Positions 1 to 7,071 of a stretch of DNA of 64,000 nt are shown one piece after another. The notes beneath the pieces are model-generated. The model saw only the letters and a program-made list of their open reading frames with translations. It was not told where the DNA came from and did no database searches. Both the position numbers and the translations under genes were made by a program. Source of the stretch: Saccharomonospora sp. NB11 (GTDB taxonomy: Bacteria > Actinomycetota > Actinomycetes > Mycobacteriales > Pseudonocardiaceae); the NCBI RefSeq assembly GCF_015910535.1, contig NZ_JACBJG010000008.1, positions 1-64,000 on the forward strand, read 5' to 3'. Every line of letters begins with the position of its first letter. The stretch's first letter is position 1.

Positions 1-117
1 CTGGCCGGTTACCGACGCCTGACCATCCGCTACGAACGCCGCGCCGATGCCTTCAAAGGCTTCCTCGCCCTCGCCGCCGCACTGACCTGCTTCAAGAAGC
101 TCAAACAAGCCAAGTGA
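1..117 (+). CDS. IS5-type transposase, C-terminal fragment (cut by window edge)
   Basis: The frame is open from base 1 and ends at TGA 115-117. The last 38 residues read LAGYRRLTIRYERRAD followed by a hydrophobic run and a lysine-rich end. The pattern RYERR.D.F..FL.LA is typical of the C-terminus of IS5/IS4-superfamily DDE transposases, where the last acidic residue and basic tail lie. The gene starts outside the window, so completeness of the element cannot be judged. No terminal inverted repeat was confirmed in the bases just downstream. It marks the left edge as mobile-element territory, in keeping with the patchwork of broken regulators that follows. Confidence 0.65.
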   Translation: MAGYRRLTIRYERRADAFKGFLALAAALTCFKKLKQAK

Positions 118-237
118 GACACGCTCTTAGACGACGGTTCACTGAGTGAGCACAAACGGCGCCGCCAAGCCTCGTTCGCAGAGTTGGGTGCGAACTGGGA
201 TGAAAATCCTACGTTTTCGCTGGCATGCGCGGCGACC

Positions 238-630
238 TTACGAAGTCGTACCCGCTGGATGCGGTGTCGAACCGACATAAGAAGATGGCCAACCCGCCTC
301 GATACTGAAACAAATAAACTCATGCCCTGCGGCGCTACTCGGCAACGGAACTGCTGACGGCTCGGCGTGTGCTAGCGCTTCCATGCACTGCCGGACGGCT
401 GATATCAGTAGACTGCACTTCTCGATTCGGACTTCCGGCCATTGAGCATCGTGTTCGTGGTGAATCTTGACCGACTCAGTGAATCGCTCTCGTTTCCAGG
501 CAAGCTCCTTATCTTTTCTGGCGTTATAAGTGTTGATGAGGGAGCTTACGATCGGCCCGGCTGCCCCTAATGCTGCGGCGGATAGCATGGCGAGGACGGC
601 TAGCCAGAGCGGCGCCTCTACGGCCTTCAC
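238..630 (-). CDS. Hypothetical single-pass membrane protein
   Basis: A 130-aa frame with one clear N-terminal hydrophobic segment (about residues 8-33, starting APLWLAVLAMLSAAALG), then a charged stretch rich in Lys and Arg (NARKDKELAWKRERF) and a polar C-terminus. The layout suggests a short N-terminal anchor with a cytoplasmic tail. I recognise no family. It is divergent from the NUDIX gene downstream. GC is lower than in neighbouring housekeeping genes, so this may be acquired DNA. It could be a spurious frame, but the hydrophobic start favours a real gene. Confidence 0.4.
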   Translation of the reverse strand: MKAVEAPLWLAVLAMLSAAALGAAGPIVSSLINTYNARKDKELAWKRERFTESVKIHHEHDAQWPEVRIEKCSLLISAVRQCMEALAHAEPSAVPLPSSAAGHEFICFSIEAGWPSSYVGSTPHPAGTTS

Positions 631-759
631 GCGAGCAGGATATTATGCAGCGTTAGCTGTATTCCTAAGGGAAGCTACACCTCGGTCTGTACTCCCCCAG
701 ATGGTTTGCGGTGGACTGAACAACGGGGCGGCCCAAGTGAGCCGCGTAACCTGTGCGTC

Positions 760-1308
760 GTGAGTGATAAGCGCGGTTCATGGCAGACGTTTGGTGAGCG
801 GTTCGTCTATGACAACCGGTGGGTGCGGTTGGGGTTGGTTGACGTGCAGGCTCCCAACGGCAACCGTTGGGAGTACCACGTCGTTCACCTGGCCCGGATC
901 GCGATTTCCCTGGTGGTGAATGACCGCGACGAGGTACTGATGCTGTGGCGGTACCGCTTTGCCACGGACCAGTGGGGTTATGAGCTGCTCGGTGGTCTGG
1001 TCGACGAGGGCGAGGACTCGGCTGCCACGGCTGCGCGGGAGGCGGCTGAGGAGAGCGGTTGGCGTCCGCTGGGGGAGGGTGAGCACCTCGTCAGCTTCGA
1101 GCCACTTCCAGGCCAGGTCACCGCGCCGACGGACATCTACCTGTGGCGCGGTGCCGAGCACATCGGCGACCCCACGGATACCGAGGAAGTCGGCCGCGTC
1201 GAGTGGGTGCCGCTGTCACGGGTCAACGAACTCGCCCAGCGGCAGCAGCTTCTCGGTTCGGGCACGTTGGTTGCGCTGCTGTACTACCTGAACTCACAGA
1301 AGTCGTGA
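760..1308 (+). CDS. NUDIX hydrolase
   Basis: A 182-aa protein if read from GTG 760 (SDKRGSWQTFGERFVYDN); an in-frame ATG at 706 would add 18 unlikely residues. The NUDIX box is intact: GGLVDEGEDSAATAAREAAE then ESGW fits G-x5-E-x7-REUxEExGU. The N-terminal part resembles ADP-ribose pyrophosphatase-like NUDIX enzymes, which hydrolyse nucleoside diphosphates linked to another group. Substrate cannot be fixed from sequence. It is a single gene with no obvious partner and ends just before a broken regulator on the other strand. Confidence 0.85.
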   Translation: MSDKRGSWQTFGERFVYDNRWVRLGLVDVQAPNGNRWEYHVVHLARIAISLVVNDRDEVLMLWRYRFATDQWGYELLGGLVDEGEDSAATAAREAAEESGWRPLGEGEHLVSFEPLPGQVTAPTDIYLWRGAEHIGDPTDTEEVGRVEWVPLSRVNELAQRQQLLGSGTLVALLYYLNSQKS

Positions 1309-1377
1309 CCCGCTCGTCGGCAACACCAGACCGCGCAGTCGCCGTAGGTGCCGGTCGGACCTGATCTGCCTACCGAA

Positions 1378-1558
1378 CTACCGCGCTTGGAGGGCGTATT
1401 GCTGAGCTTGGTCGCGGTCGTCGGAGGCGGCGTGCGCGAACGCGAGGAACGCTCGCCTGCGAGACGTGCGAACGTTCCGCCAGTTCGCGTTGGCGCAGCC
1501 CGAACTCGTGCATGCGCTCGTTGATTGCCCTCGCGACCGCCGCCCAGTCTTCGGTCAC
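1378..1558 (-). pseudogene. Remnant of an XRE-family regulator
   Basis: From ATG 1558 the minus strand reads MTEDWAAVARAINERM and continues into RQRELAERSHVSQASV, the first helices of an XRE helix-turn-helix. The frame then becomes low-complexity Arg/Pro and stops near 1370. In another frame the sequence FAHAASDDRDQAQQYALQAR ends at a TAG at 1378-1380 and looks like a genuine tail. An internal deletion has therefore probably joined the N-terminal HTH to a short C-terminal end out of frame. It is one of several decayed XRE genes in the first 16 kb. Confidence 0.5.
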
Positions 1559-2007
1559 CTATTCCTCCGTGGTCCGCCTCGGAGGCGAGATCAACGCCCA
1601 GGCCAAGCCGCATGGGGCCGACCTCGCAAAATCGGCATCCGCCTGTCCATTTCACGCTGAAATCACTTCTTTCGCTGAAATCAACCCGAGCAGGTCACCG
1701 CGCGCTACCAGGTCTCCACGGGCCGGTAGGTGCGGCGAGCGAAGTGGTTCACACTCGCGGCGACGTATGTCAACCGTTGCGGCGCAAGCTATTCGCCGAC
1801 TACCTAACCGACGCGCGGCAGACATGGACGCCCGGCGTGACGAGCTCTCTGGCATGGGTTCGGCAGGTCCCCGACTGCTCGCGTGGGTTGTCGTCGCGGC
1901 TGGCGGACGCACTCGCGGCCGAGGTAGAAGGCGGGGTGAAAACTCGTGAACGCTGACGACCGGGAATTCGTGAACACCTCGTCGCTCGTGCATAGGGGCC
2001 GTGCGAC
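1559..2007. other. Intergenic region with no supported gene
   Basis: About 450 bp between the broken XRE gene and the next plus-strand gene. Open frames here are GC-driven and match nothing I recognise. The only structure noted is a pair of direct repeats, CGCTGAAATCA, just upstream of the XRE remnant. Confidence 0.5.
1655..1683. promoter_or_regulatory. Direct repeats upstream of the XRE remnant, possible operator
   Basis: CGCTGAAATCA occurs at 1655-1665 and again at 1673-1683, 18 bp apart. They lie about 100 bp upstream of the minus-strand XRE remnant starting at 1558. Tandem half-sites are common for autoregulating XRE proteins, but function is inferred from position only. Confidence 0.35.
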
Positions 2008-2385
2008 ATGGAGGCTGCGGACCCGGTGGTGGATGGCGGAACACTCACGGGCCACGCAGCGGGGGAGGACACCGCACTCAGCATCGATCATGCGGCCGTG
2101 GTGAAAGCCATCGGCGCGGGCAGCGATCCTGAACCGGCGGCGGGCCTCCCGGAACCGCTCGCCTCCGTCGTCGAGTACCTCGACACGCACACGGACGACC
2201 GGGAGTTCGTGCCCACGGCCGAGCTGGTCGACGCACTCGACGTCGAACCCAACGCATTCGGACGGCAGATGAGCGACCTCGGCTGCTCGTCACAACGCAA
2301 GCGCGTCCCCACCGAGGACGGCAGAACACGGCAGGTGCGCGGCTACCTCATCGCCGACATTCGCGCTGCGGTCGAGGATTTGTGA
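2008..2385 (+). CDS. Winged-helix-like C-terminal segment, probable mobile-element protein remnant
   Basis: A 125-aa frame from ATG 2008. Residues about 48-125 form a compact domain with REFVPTAELVDALDVEP and RKRVPTEDGRTRQVRGYLIA. That pattern resembles the short DNA-binding end of replication or FtsK-like transfer proteins in actinomycete integrative elements, which usually sits at the end of a much longer protein. No ATPase domain precedes it. I infer a C-terminal remnant that retains a start codon, or a free-standing small DNA-binding protein. A perfect terminator hairpin follows directly. Confidence 0.4.
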   Translation: MEAADPVVDGGTLTGHAAGEDTALSIDHAAVVKAIGAGSDPEPAAGLPEPLASVVEYLDTHTDDREFVPTAELVDALDVEPNAFGRQMSDLGCSSQRKRVPTEDGRTRQVRGYLIADIRAAVEDL

Positions 2386-2398
2386 GCCGTCACAAGCA

Positions 2399-2435
2399 CT
2401 GGGCTCCCGTCACACCTGCCGTGACGGGAGCCCAG
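2399..2435. terminator. Bidirectional hairpin terminator
   Basis: CTGGGCTCCCGTCAC (2399-2413) pairs perfectly with GTGACGGGAGCCCAG (2421-2435) across a 7-nt loop and is followed by TCGTTT. It lies between the plus-strand gene ending at 2385 and the minus-strand operon ending at 2442. Confidence 0.8.
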
Positions 2436-2441
2436 TCGTTT

Positions 2442-2666
2442 CTACCTGCGGAAACGGCGTCTGTGACACCTGTGGCGCCACCAGCGAGAGCCGTCACGAT
2501 CACCCTTGGAGGGCCGTTCCGGTTGTGTTCGCGTGTCGTGGGCGGCTGTGCCGTCACGCGACTCAGCGAGCGCGTCGGCGAGCGAGTCGAGCTGCCGAAC
2601 CAGGTGCGCCATCCGCCGCTCGATCGCGGCAAGCCGCCGCTCGATGTTGCCTTCCGGCTCGCTCAT
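2442..2666 (-). CDS. Small coiled-coil protein of a coupled operon
   Basis: A 74-aa protein. The first 40 residues (MSEPEGNIERRLAAIERRM then AHLVRQLDSLADALAESRD) have a heptad pattern typical of a short coiled coil; the tail is Arg/Trp-rich. Its ATG overlaps the TGA of the upstream zinc-ribbon gene as ATGA, so it is translationally coupled. The operon is divergent from the regulator at 3448. The coil is loosely reminiscent of the short MI-RDRELL proteins further right. No function is known to me. Confidence 0.5.
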   Translation of the reverse strand: MSEPEGNIERRLAAIERRMAHLVRQLDSLADALAESRDGTAAHDTRTQPERPSKGDRDGSRWWRHRCHRRRFRR

Positions 2667-2905
2667 GCGCTTGCCTCCTCACCGTCGAGCAGTCGAGGCG
2701 GGGGAGCGTTATGCAGGCACGCCACGCACGGCATACCGGTCGGGCGGTCGAGCAACTCAAGCCGGCCCGGACCGAATTCGGTGCCACACAAGGCCGTCAA
2801 CCGCGTCGGCTTCTCCCCGCGTGGCAGCACGAACACGTGACACACCCGCCGTGTCTCGCCAACGGTGCCCCGTAATGGGCGAGCCAGCACCAGTAGCTCG
2901 TCCAT
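2663..2905 (-). CDS. Small cysteine-rich (zinc-ribbon-like) protein
   Basis: An 80-aa protein from ATG 2905 (MDELLVLARPLRG). Cysteines occur at VCHVFV, ALCGTEF and PCVACL, the last a CxxC pair, giving a possible zinc knuckle. It is the middle gene of a three-gene minus-strand operon, starting 2 nt after the upstream stop and overlapping the downstream start. Small zinc-ribbon proteins of this kind often lie beside XRE regulators in actinomycetes. The exact role is unknown. Confidence 0.5.
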   Translation of the reverse strand: MDELLVLARPLRGTVGETRRVCHVFVLPRGEKPTRLTALCGTEFGPGRLELLDRPTGMPCVACLHNAPPPRLLDGEEASA

Positions 2906-2907
2906 GC

Positions 2908-3324
2908 CTACCGCCTGCCGTGGTGTCCGGCGGACACGGACGCGTCGGGGTCGCAGCCCGTGCCTGCCGGGGAAGGGGTCCGGCCGTTCCGCGTGGAGGG
3001 CACCACGGCGGGGAAGGGAACGACCGGAGCTCGGAAACGCGTCAACGCGCGGCGGAGCGCGCCGTGACGCTGCAGCGGAACCGCCGTGGTCTGCCGGGCT
3101 GCGAGCAACTCTCGATTGCGCGCGAGACGATCGCTGCACGCCGCGCAGGTCGCCTCCGAGGCAAGCAGCATCGATCCGGGCCGTGTCACGTGCCCGCACA
3201 CCGCCCGGAACAACCCATGGGCGCGGCGAGGCCCGTGCGCGAACTCCTCGTCGGTGACCGCATGCTCCAGCCCATCGACGTCGCAGCGATGCCAGACGAC
3301 ATACAACGACCGGCCCGTATCCAA
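2908..3324 (-). CDS. Zinc-ribbon-like hypothetical protein
   Basis: A 138-aa protein from ATG 3324. The first 80 residues are ordered (MDTGRSLYVVWHRCDVDGLE) with CGHVTRPGS followed by CAACSDRL, a likely CxxC-type metal site together with AVCGH. The C-terminal third is low-complexity Arg/Pro/Gly. It is the first gene of the operon and is separated from the divergent regulator at 3448 by about 120 bp that must hold both promoters. The 83-aa protein at 30535 has a similar CGAT/CWRC arrangement and the same position in its cassette, so the two may be analogous. Confidence 0.45.
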   Translation of the reverse strand: MDTGRSLYVVWHRCDVDGLEHAVTDEEFAHGPRRAHGLFRAVCGHVTRPGSMLLASEATCAACSDRLARNRELLAARQTTAVPLQRHGALRRALTRFRAPVVPFPAVVPSTRNGRTPSPAGTGCDPDASVSAGHHGRR

Positions 3325-3447
3325 GCTGATCCCCTCCCGAAGTTCGCAAGCTGATCACCAGCAGCCACGATCTGTGACAGCCTGAAACCAGCGTGCAATC
3401 AGCGGTGACGTCAGCAGAACGACACGGACCCGACACGAGGCCGACAT

Positions 3448-4620
3448 ATGGGGAGCACAGACCAGCCGGGCGCATCCGAGCCCTGGCGTCCGCGTACTGT
3501 CTTGGACCACCAGATACGCGACGTGCGCAAAGAGACGCTGCAGGAGTTCACCGAGTACGCCGAACGCTTCGCCCGCGACCACGGCGAACCCGGAACCCTC
3601 AGCCAACGACACCTGGAACGATTGGTCGCAGGCCAGGGACCGAATGGCAGACCCCTGGGCAAGCCCCGCCCGGCGACGGCACGGCTGCTGGAGCGCATCT
3701 TCGGCATGCCGATAGACGTCCTGCTTTCGCCGTACGTGCCGGGTGATAACCAGGCCGAGCTGGACACCAAAGAACAGGAGTTCCGTGCCCGACTGCGAAC
3801 CTCAGCGCGTGTGGACACCGGAGTGATCGAGGTACTGCGGCAACAGCTCAACCTCATCCGGCGGCTGGACCGTCAACTCGGAGCCCGGGCAGTCCAGGCC
3901 GAAGTAGCGGCGAAGGTGCAGCAGGCCACTGAACTGATGCAGCACTCGACCATGCCGAGCACACGTGCCCGACTAGCGGCCTTGCTGTGCGAACTCTGCA
4001 CCCTCGCAGGCTGGCAAGCCCTCGACCGCGCACAGATGGCCACCGCGTGGCGATACTACGAACAAGCCAAGGCCGCCGCGCGGGAGTCCGGAGACAAGTC
4101 GTTCGAAGCGCACGCTACGGCAGAACAGGCGTTCGTCCTGATCGATATGGGCGAGACTCAGGACGCGGTCGAAATGCTTGAACGTGTCCGTAAGGATGCG
4201 CGGCGTTACGCGCCGCGCATCCTTACATCGTGGCTGGCTGCTGCGTGCGGGGAGGCATACGCGGCGGACCACTGCTGCGTTGCAGCCCTCCGAGCCTTCG
4301 ATGACGCCGACGAGTTGCTCTGTCCGCAGCCGCACGATGTGGCGGGCCCTCACGTCACGCTAGACGAGGTCCATCTCAAGAGGTGGCGCGGACATGCCCT
4401 CGCCCGTCTCGGATCGATTGAGGCGATTGTTGTGCTAAAAGATTGTCTCAGCCGCCTCGACCAGACTTTCGCCCGCGCACATGCTTCCTTGCAAGTGGAC
4501 CTTGCCATTGCTATGAAGGGCAACAATATAGATGCTCGTCGACAGTACGAACGCGCATCTGTTCTAGTGAACGAGCTAGGGTCAGCACGGCAATGGCGAA
4601 GGCTGGCGAGTATGGTTTGA
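3448..4620 (+). CDS. XRE-like regulator with long TPR-like helical C-terminus
   Basis: A 390-aa protein from ATG 3448. The N-terminal 80 residues include LSQRHLERLVAGQGPNG and a helix-turn-helix-like stretch ending in LLERIFGMPIDVLL. From about residue 105 it is all-helical, with TPR-like repeats (TAWRYYEQAKAAARESGDKS, AVEMLERVRKDARRYAP). This layout is common in actinomycete XRE regulators that sense through a helical repeat domain. It is divergent from the zinc-ribbon operon. A fragment of its central part (VLRQQLNLIRRLDRQL) is copied next to two of the I-E leaders (near 5.6 and 9.4 kb). A perfect 16-bp hairpin lies within the coding sequence. Confidence 0.65.
   Translation: MGSTDQPGASEPWRPRTVLDHQIRDVRKETLQEFTEYAERFARDHGEPGTLSQRHLERLVAGQGPNGRPLGKPRPATARLLERIFGMPIDVLLSPYVPGDNQAELDTKEQEFRARLRTSARVDTGVIEVLRQQLNLIRRLDRQLGARAVQAEVAAKVQQATELMQHSTMPSTRARLAALLCELCTLAGWQALDRAQMATAWRYYEQAKAAARESGDKSFEAHATAEQAFVLIDMGETQDAVEMLERVRKDARRYAPRILTSWLAAACGEAYAADHCCVAALRAFDDADELLCPQPHDVAGPHVTLDEVHLKRWRGHALARLGSIEAIVVLKDCLSRLDQTFARAHASLQVDLAIAMKGNNIDARRQYERASVLVNELGSARQWRRLASMV
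4190..4226. repeat. Perfect 16-bp inverted repeat inside the regulator gene
   Basis: GTAAGGATGCGCGGCG (4190-4205) pairs fully with CGCCGCGCATCCTTAC (4211-4226) over a 5-nt loop. It is within the coding frame of the regulator, so it is not a simple transcription end. It could attenuate transcription or mark an insertion. Confidence 0.8.
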
Positions 4621-5029
4621 TATTCCGATCAGGGATGCGAGACATCCTTGTCGTTGATTCCTTAATTCAGCTCGATCGCCCCCGTTGCCCCCATTTCAAG
4701 TAGTATGCAAATAGGGGTCAGAAATGTGAAGGGTAGACATTTCTTGAGTGGTTGACGGTGCGGGCTCTCCACCAGCAACGTCCCGCCTCCATCGGCTTGA
4801 GGTGGCCGGCCGCAGTGCGAGCGTTTGCCAAGCTTGCGCTCCCCGGTCCCGGAGCGGCTCGATAGATGAGGCTGGCTGGCTGTCCATGGTTTCGTCCATG
4901 AACCCTTGCCGTTCGCTGCCTCCAGAGCCTCACGGCAGTCAACGGGCACCGCTCCTACCAACGGTTACTACTCCTGACGGGTGATTTCGCGGTCTCACGA
5001 TCCCTTGGCCGCGGGTTGCTGCCGGGGAG
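4621..5029. other. Intergenic region before array A1
   Basis: About 410 bp between the regulator stop and the leader-distal end of array A1. It is AT-richer near 4640-4740. I found no supported gene and no clear repeat. Confidence 0.5.
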
Positions 5030-5362
5030 GGACTATCCCCGCGTGCCCGGGGCCGGCCAACGGCGAAGTCCGCGCCGACATCCGCTGGAGGGACTATCCC
5101 CGTGTGCGCGGGGCCGACGGGCCAGGGATGGGTCGCGGCGGCGCTTCGCGCGGACTATCCCCGCGTGCGCGGGGCCGACCGTGTGAACTGGCGTGACGAT
5201 CAGATGAGCGTGGGACTATCCCCGCGTGCGCGGGGCCGACCGTGTGAACTGGCGTGACGATCAGATGAGCGTGGGACTATCCCCGCGTGCGCGGGGCCGA
5301 CTCCGCGCCGGGACGCCGTGCCGGGCAGGAGCGAGGACTATCCCCGCGTGCGCGGGGCCGAC
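5030..5362 (-). CRISPR. Type I-E-like array A1, 6 repeats
   Basis: Repeats of 28 bp start at 5030, 5091, 5152, 5213, 5274 and 5335. On the plus strand they begin GGACTATCCCCGCG and end GCGCGGGGCCGAC; spacers are 33 nt. The inverted-repeat core and the minus-strand end (GGGGATAGTCC) match the I-E repeat class, in which the crRNA handle follows the stem, so transcription is on the minus strand with the leader at the high-coordinate end. The first two repeats from the left are mutated, as expected at the leader-distal end. Two adjacent spacers (5180-5212 and 5241-5273) are identical. No type I-E cas genes are in the window. Confidence 0.95.
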
Positions 5363-5430
5363 ACTTGTTGACCTGGGCGTTTACTCGGCCAAGGAACGAT
5401 TTTCATTCAGTCTGCCACAGGGCGGGTAGG
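5363..5430 (-). promoter_or_regulatory. Leader of array A1
   Basis: The sequence ACTTGTTGACCTGGGCGTTT starts directly after the last repeat and runs into ATTTTCATTCAGTCTG. It is AT-richer than its surroundings and conserved beside all five I-E arrays. On the minus strand it is upstream of the first repeat, as a CRISPR leader should be. Confidence 0.8.
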
Positions 5431-5569
5431 GGCTGGTCGTCGGTTCTCCAGCGGAGGTAGTCGTTGGATGGCGGGGCATGTGGGCGGGATCGACCGTCTG
5501 GGCAAGGGCTTGGTGCAACGAGATCGTTAGCATGCGGGGCTGACACATTCCCGGAGCTCTTCCCCCGAC

Positions 5570-5706
5570 TTGCATGCAGCCGACGGTATCGCGAACCTCA
5601 GCGCGCGTGGTACCGAAATGATCGACTTGCCTGAGGCAACGTCTCAACCTCATCCGGCGTCTGAACCGCCAACTGAGAGCCCGAGTTGTGCAAGCCGAGA
5701 TGCTGA
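5570..5706 (+). pseudogene. Fragment of the XRE/TPR regulator beside leader A1
   Basis: This stretch matches the part of the 3448-4620 regulator that encodes QQLNLIRRLDRQL, with a frame break (the local frame reads ARGTEMIDLPEATSQPHPAS). The block from 5363 to 5700, leader included, is nearly repeated at 9125-9442. It is a decayed copy and not expressed as a whole protein. Confidence 0.6.
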
Positions 5707-5922
5707 GGGGGCAGCAGGCCACCGACCGCAAAGGCTGTGGAGGTCGCTCCGTCCGGAGCGGGACTTCGACGCGCTACGTTGCTGCCGAATCCAGGACCGA
5801 ACAACGCCACGTTCCACCGCGCACACGATGCTGTGCCGAAAGGTGGTGGCGAACGTGGCGGCCATAGAACTCGGCCTGATCGTCGGATTCCTGACTATTG
5901 CGTCGCTCGGTACTAATTATGT

Positions 5923-6186
5923 GTGGACCATCTCTACTGGAATCTTGGATCTTGCGCAGGCGGTGCCTGCTTCGAGGTATCGCTGCGAGGGTCGACCGCC
6001 AGAGTCTGCCTCATGGACGTCGACCAGTACCAGGCATACCTCGACGGCGATGAGTACGAGTGGTTCGGTGGCTTCTACGACGTCAGCCCGGTTGTCTTGG
6101 AGGTGCCCTACGACGACCATTGGTACCTCGTCGTTGACAGCAACTACCGGAAAATCAAGGTCAAGGTCACCGAGATCTTCGACTGA
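5923..6186 (+). CDS. DUF1883-like small protein
   Basis: An 87-aa protein from GTG 5923 (DHLYWNLGSCAGGACFEVSL) with RVCLMDVDQYQAYLDGD, FYDVSPVVLEVPYDDHWYLV and a basic end. This fits the compact all-beta DUF1883 pattern (L..G...G..V.V.L......V.LMD....Y..G, then G......SP..L..P..GHW.V..D). DUF1883 domains are often linked to TIR domains and prophage or defence regions. It stands alone between array A1 and the XRE cassette, with no TIR partner. Function unknown. Confidence 0.65.
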   Translation: MDHLYWNLGSCAGGACFEVSLRGSTARVCLMDVDQYQAYLDGDEYEWFGGFYDVSPVVLEVPYDDHWYLVVDSNYRKIKVKVTEIFD

Positions 6187-6464
6187 TCACTCACAACCCC
6201 TCCGCGATGAGAGACGACGCTGACTGCCGCGGTGGGGCAGCCATCGAAGAGACCGCAGGACGGTTGTTCACGGTTCGATCATGAATTCGTGACGTACTCT
6301 CTGCCCCGGCGCGAGTCATGCCTCAAAGCGTGGGGTCACGACCACGGCGTGTGGGGTTTGATCGGCGTGGGGATCGTCGCGGGAGCCGGGCATGCACGCT
6401 CGACTTGCGTCGACCGGGAAGGGCGGTTCGGGCGGCCGTGGCAGCGGCAGCCCGAGCGGCATGG

Positions 6465-6668
6465 CTACAGCCGTCGGAGACCGGCGAGCACATTTCGTAC
6501 AGGCTCAGCCGCGGTGTAATGGGCTGATACAGCGCCGCCCGAGCTTTCCGTGGTGTCGGAGTCGGCGGTGGGGCACATGGTCGGCGTGGGGGCGAGGCAT
6601 CGGAGTGGTCGCGTCGGGCCGTCGTCCACCACGGCACTGAGCACAGCGGTCGGGGCATCATCCGGCAC
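6465..6668 (-). CDS. Small cassette protein beginning M-x-DAPTAV
   Basis: A 67-aa frame starting MPDDAPTAVLSAVVDDGPTR. The start resembles that of the 93-aa protein at 29722-30003 (MYDAPTAVLHPECDDPPTTQ), and both follow and overlap a gene of the MI..DR.LL..L family. I read it as the third gene of that cassette, shortened here. The remainder is not similar. Confidence is limited because it is short and lies in high-GC sequence. Confidence 0.4.
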   Translation of the reverse strand: MPDDAPTAVLSAVVDDGPTRPLRCLAPTPTMCPTADSDTTESSGGAVSAHYTAAEPVRNVLAGLRRL

Positions 6669-6870
6669 CTGCCACCACCGTGCCGTCGAGTTCGTCGGCG
6701 CGAGTGATCATGTCGTCAGCCAGCATGCGTAGCGCTTGGCCGACTTCGCGGAGTCCGCGGGCGGGGAGTTCGCCGCCGTCCTGGGCGGCCATGAGCGCGA
6801 GCACGACTTCACCGATGCTCGCGTTCACTTGCCCGAGCCGCGCCAACAGCTCGCGGTCGCGGGCGATCAC
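6658..6870 (-). CDS. 70-aa cassette protein (MIARDRELL family)
   Basis: A 70-aa helical protein from GTG 6870 (IARDRELLARLGQVNASIGE then VVLALMAAQDGGELPARGLR). It is about 80 % identical by eye to the protein at 9522-9734 and matches the N-terminal 60 residues of the 180-aa protein at 29996-30538. Its start overlaps the stop of a 32-aa acidic peptide as GTGA. It follows a frameshifted XRE regulator on the same strand. I recognise no named domain. The shortened C-terminus relative to the 30-kb copy suggests this is a minimal or truncated form. Confidence 0.65.
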   Translation of the reverse strand: MIARDRELLARLGQVNASIGEVVLALMAAQDGGELPARGLREVGQALRMLADDMITRADELDGTVVAGAG

Positions 6871-6965
6871 TGTTCACCACCCTCGTCACTCGACGCCGCG
6901 GCCGTGATCTCCTGCTCGTCCTCAGACCTGGTCGTGGCCGGCGTCGGTTCCTGCCCCGTCCACAA
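6867..6965 (-). CDS. Short acidic peptide of the XRE cassette
   Basis: A 32-aa frame from TTG 6965 reading LWTGQEPTPATTRSEDEQEI and ending SSDEGGEQ. It parallels the 31-aa peptide at 9731-9826 (MWTGQEPTPAATTDDEQEV, ending SSDEGGER), and each overlaps the start of its 70-aa partner by 4 nt. Conservation of both sequence and coupling argues that it is translated; the rare TTG start is a weakness. It may equal the C-terminal end of a longer zinc-ribbon protein such as that at 30535-30786. Confidence 0.45.
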   Translation of the reverse strand: MWTGQEPTPATTRSEDEQEITAAASSDEGGEQ

Positions 6966-7071
6966 TGCATGGCCCCCACCACGGCACGATCCGCTGTTCC
7001 AGCTCATACATGGAACGTAAGCCCGCACCGTCATGTCGTAGTAGGACGGAATGTTTTACTACCCGACCGGG

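Noticed and set aside
5030-5362. Plus-strand transcription of the I-E arrays
   Set aside because: The decayed repeats are at the low-coordinate ends and the conserved leader at the high-coordinate ends; the handle orientation also indicates the minus strand.
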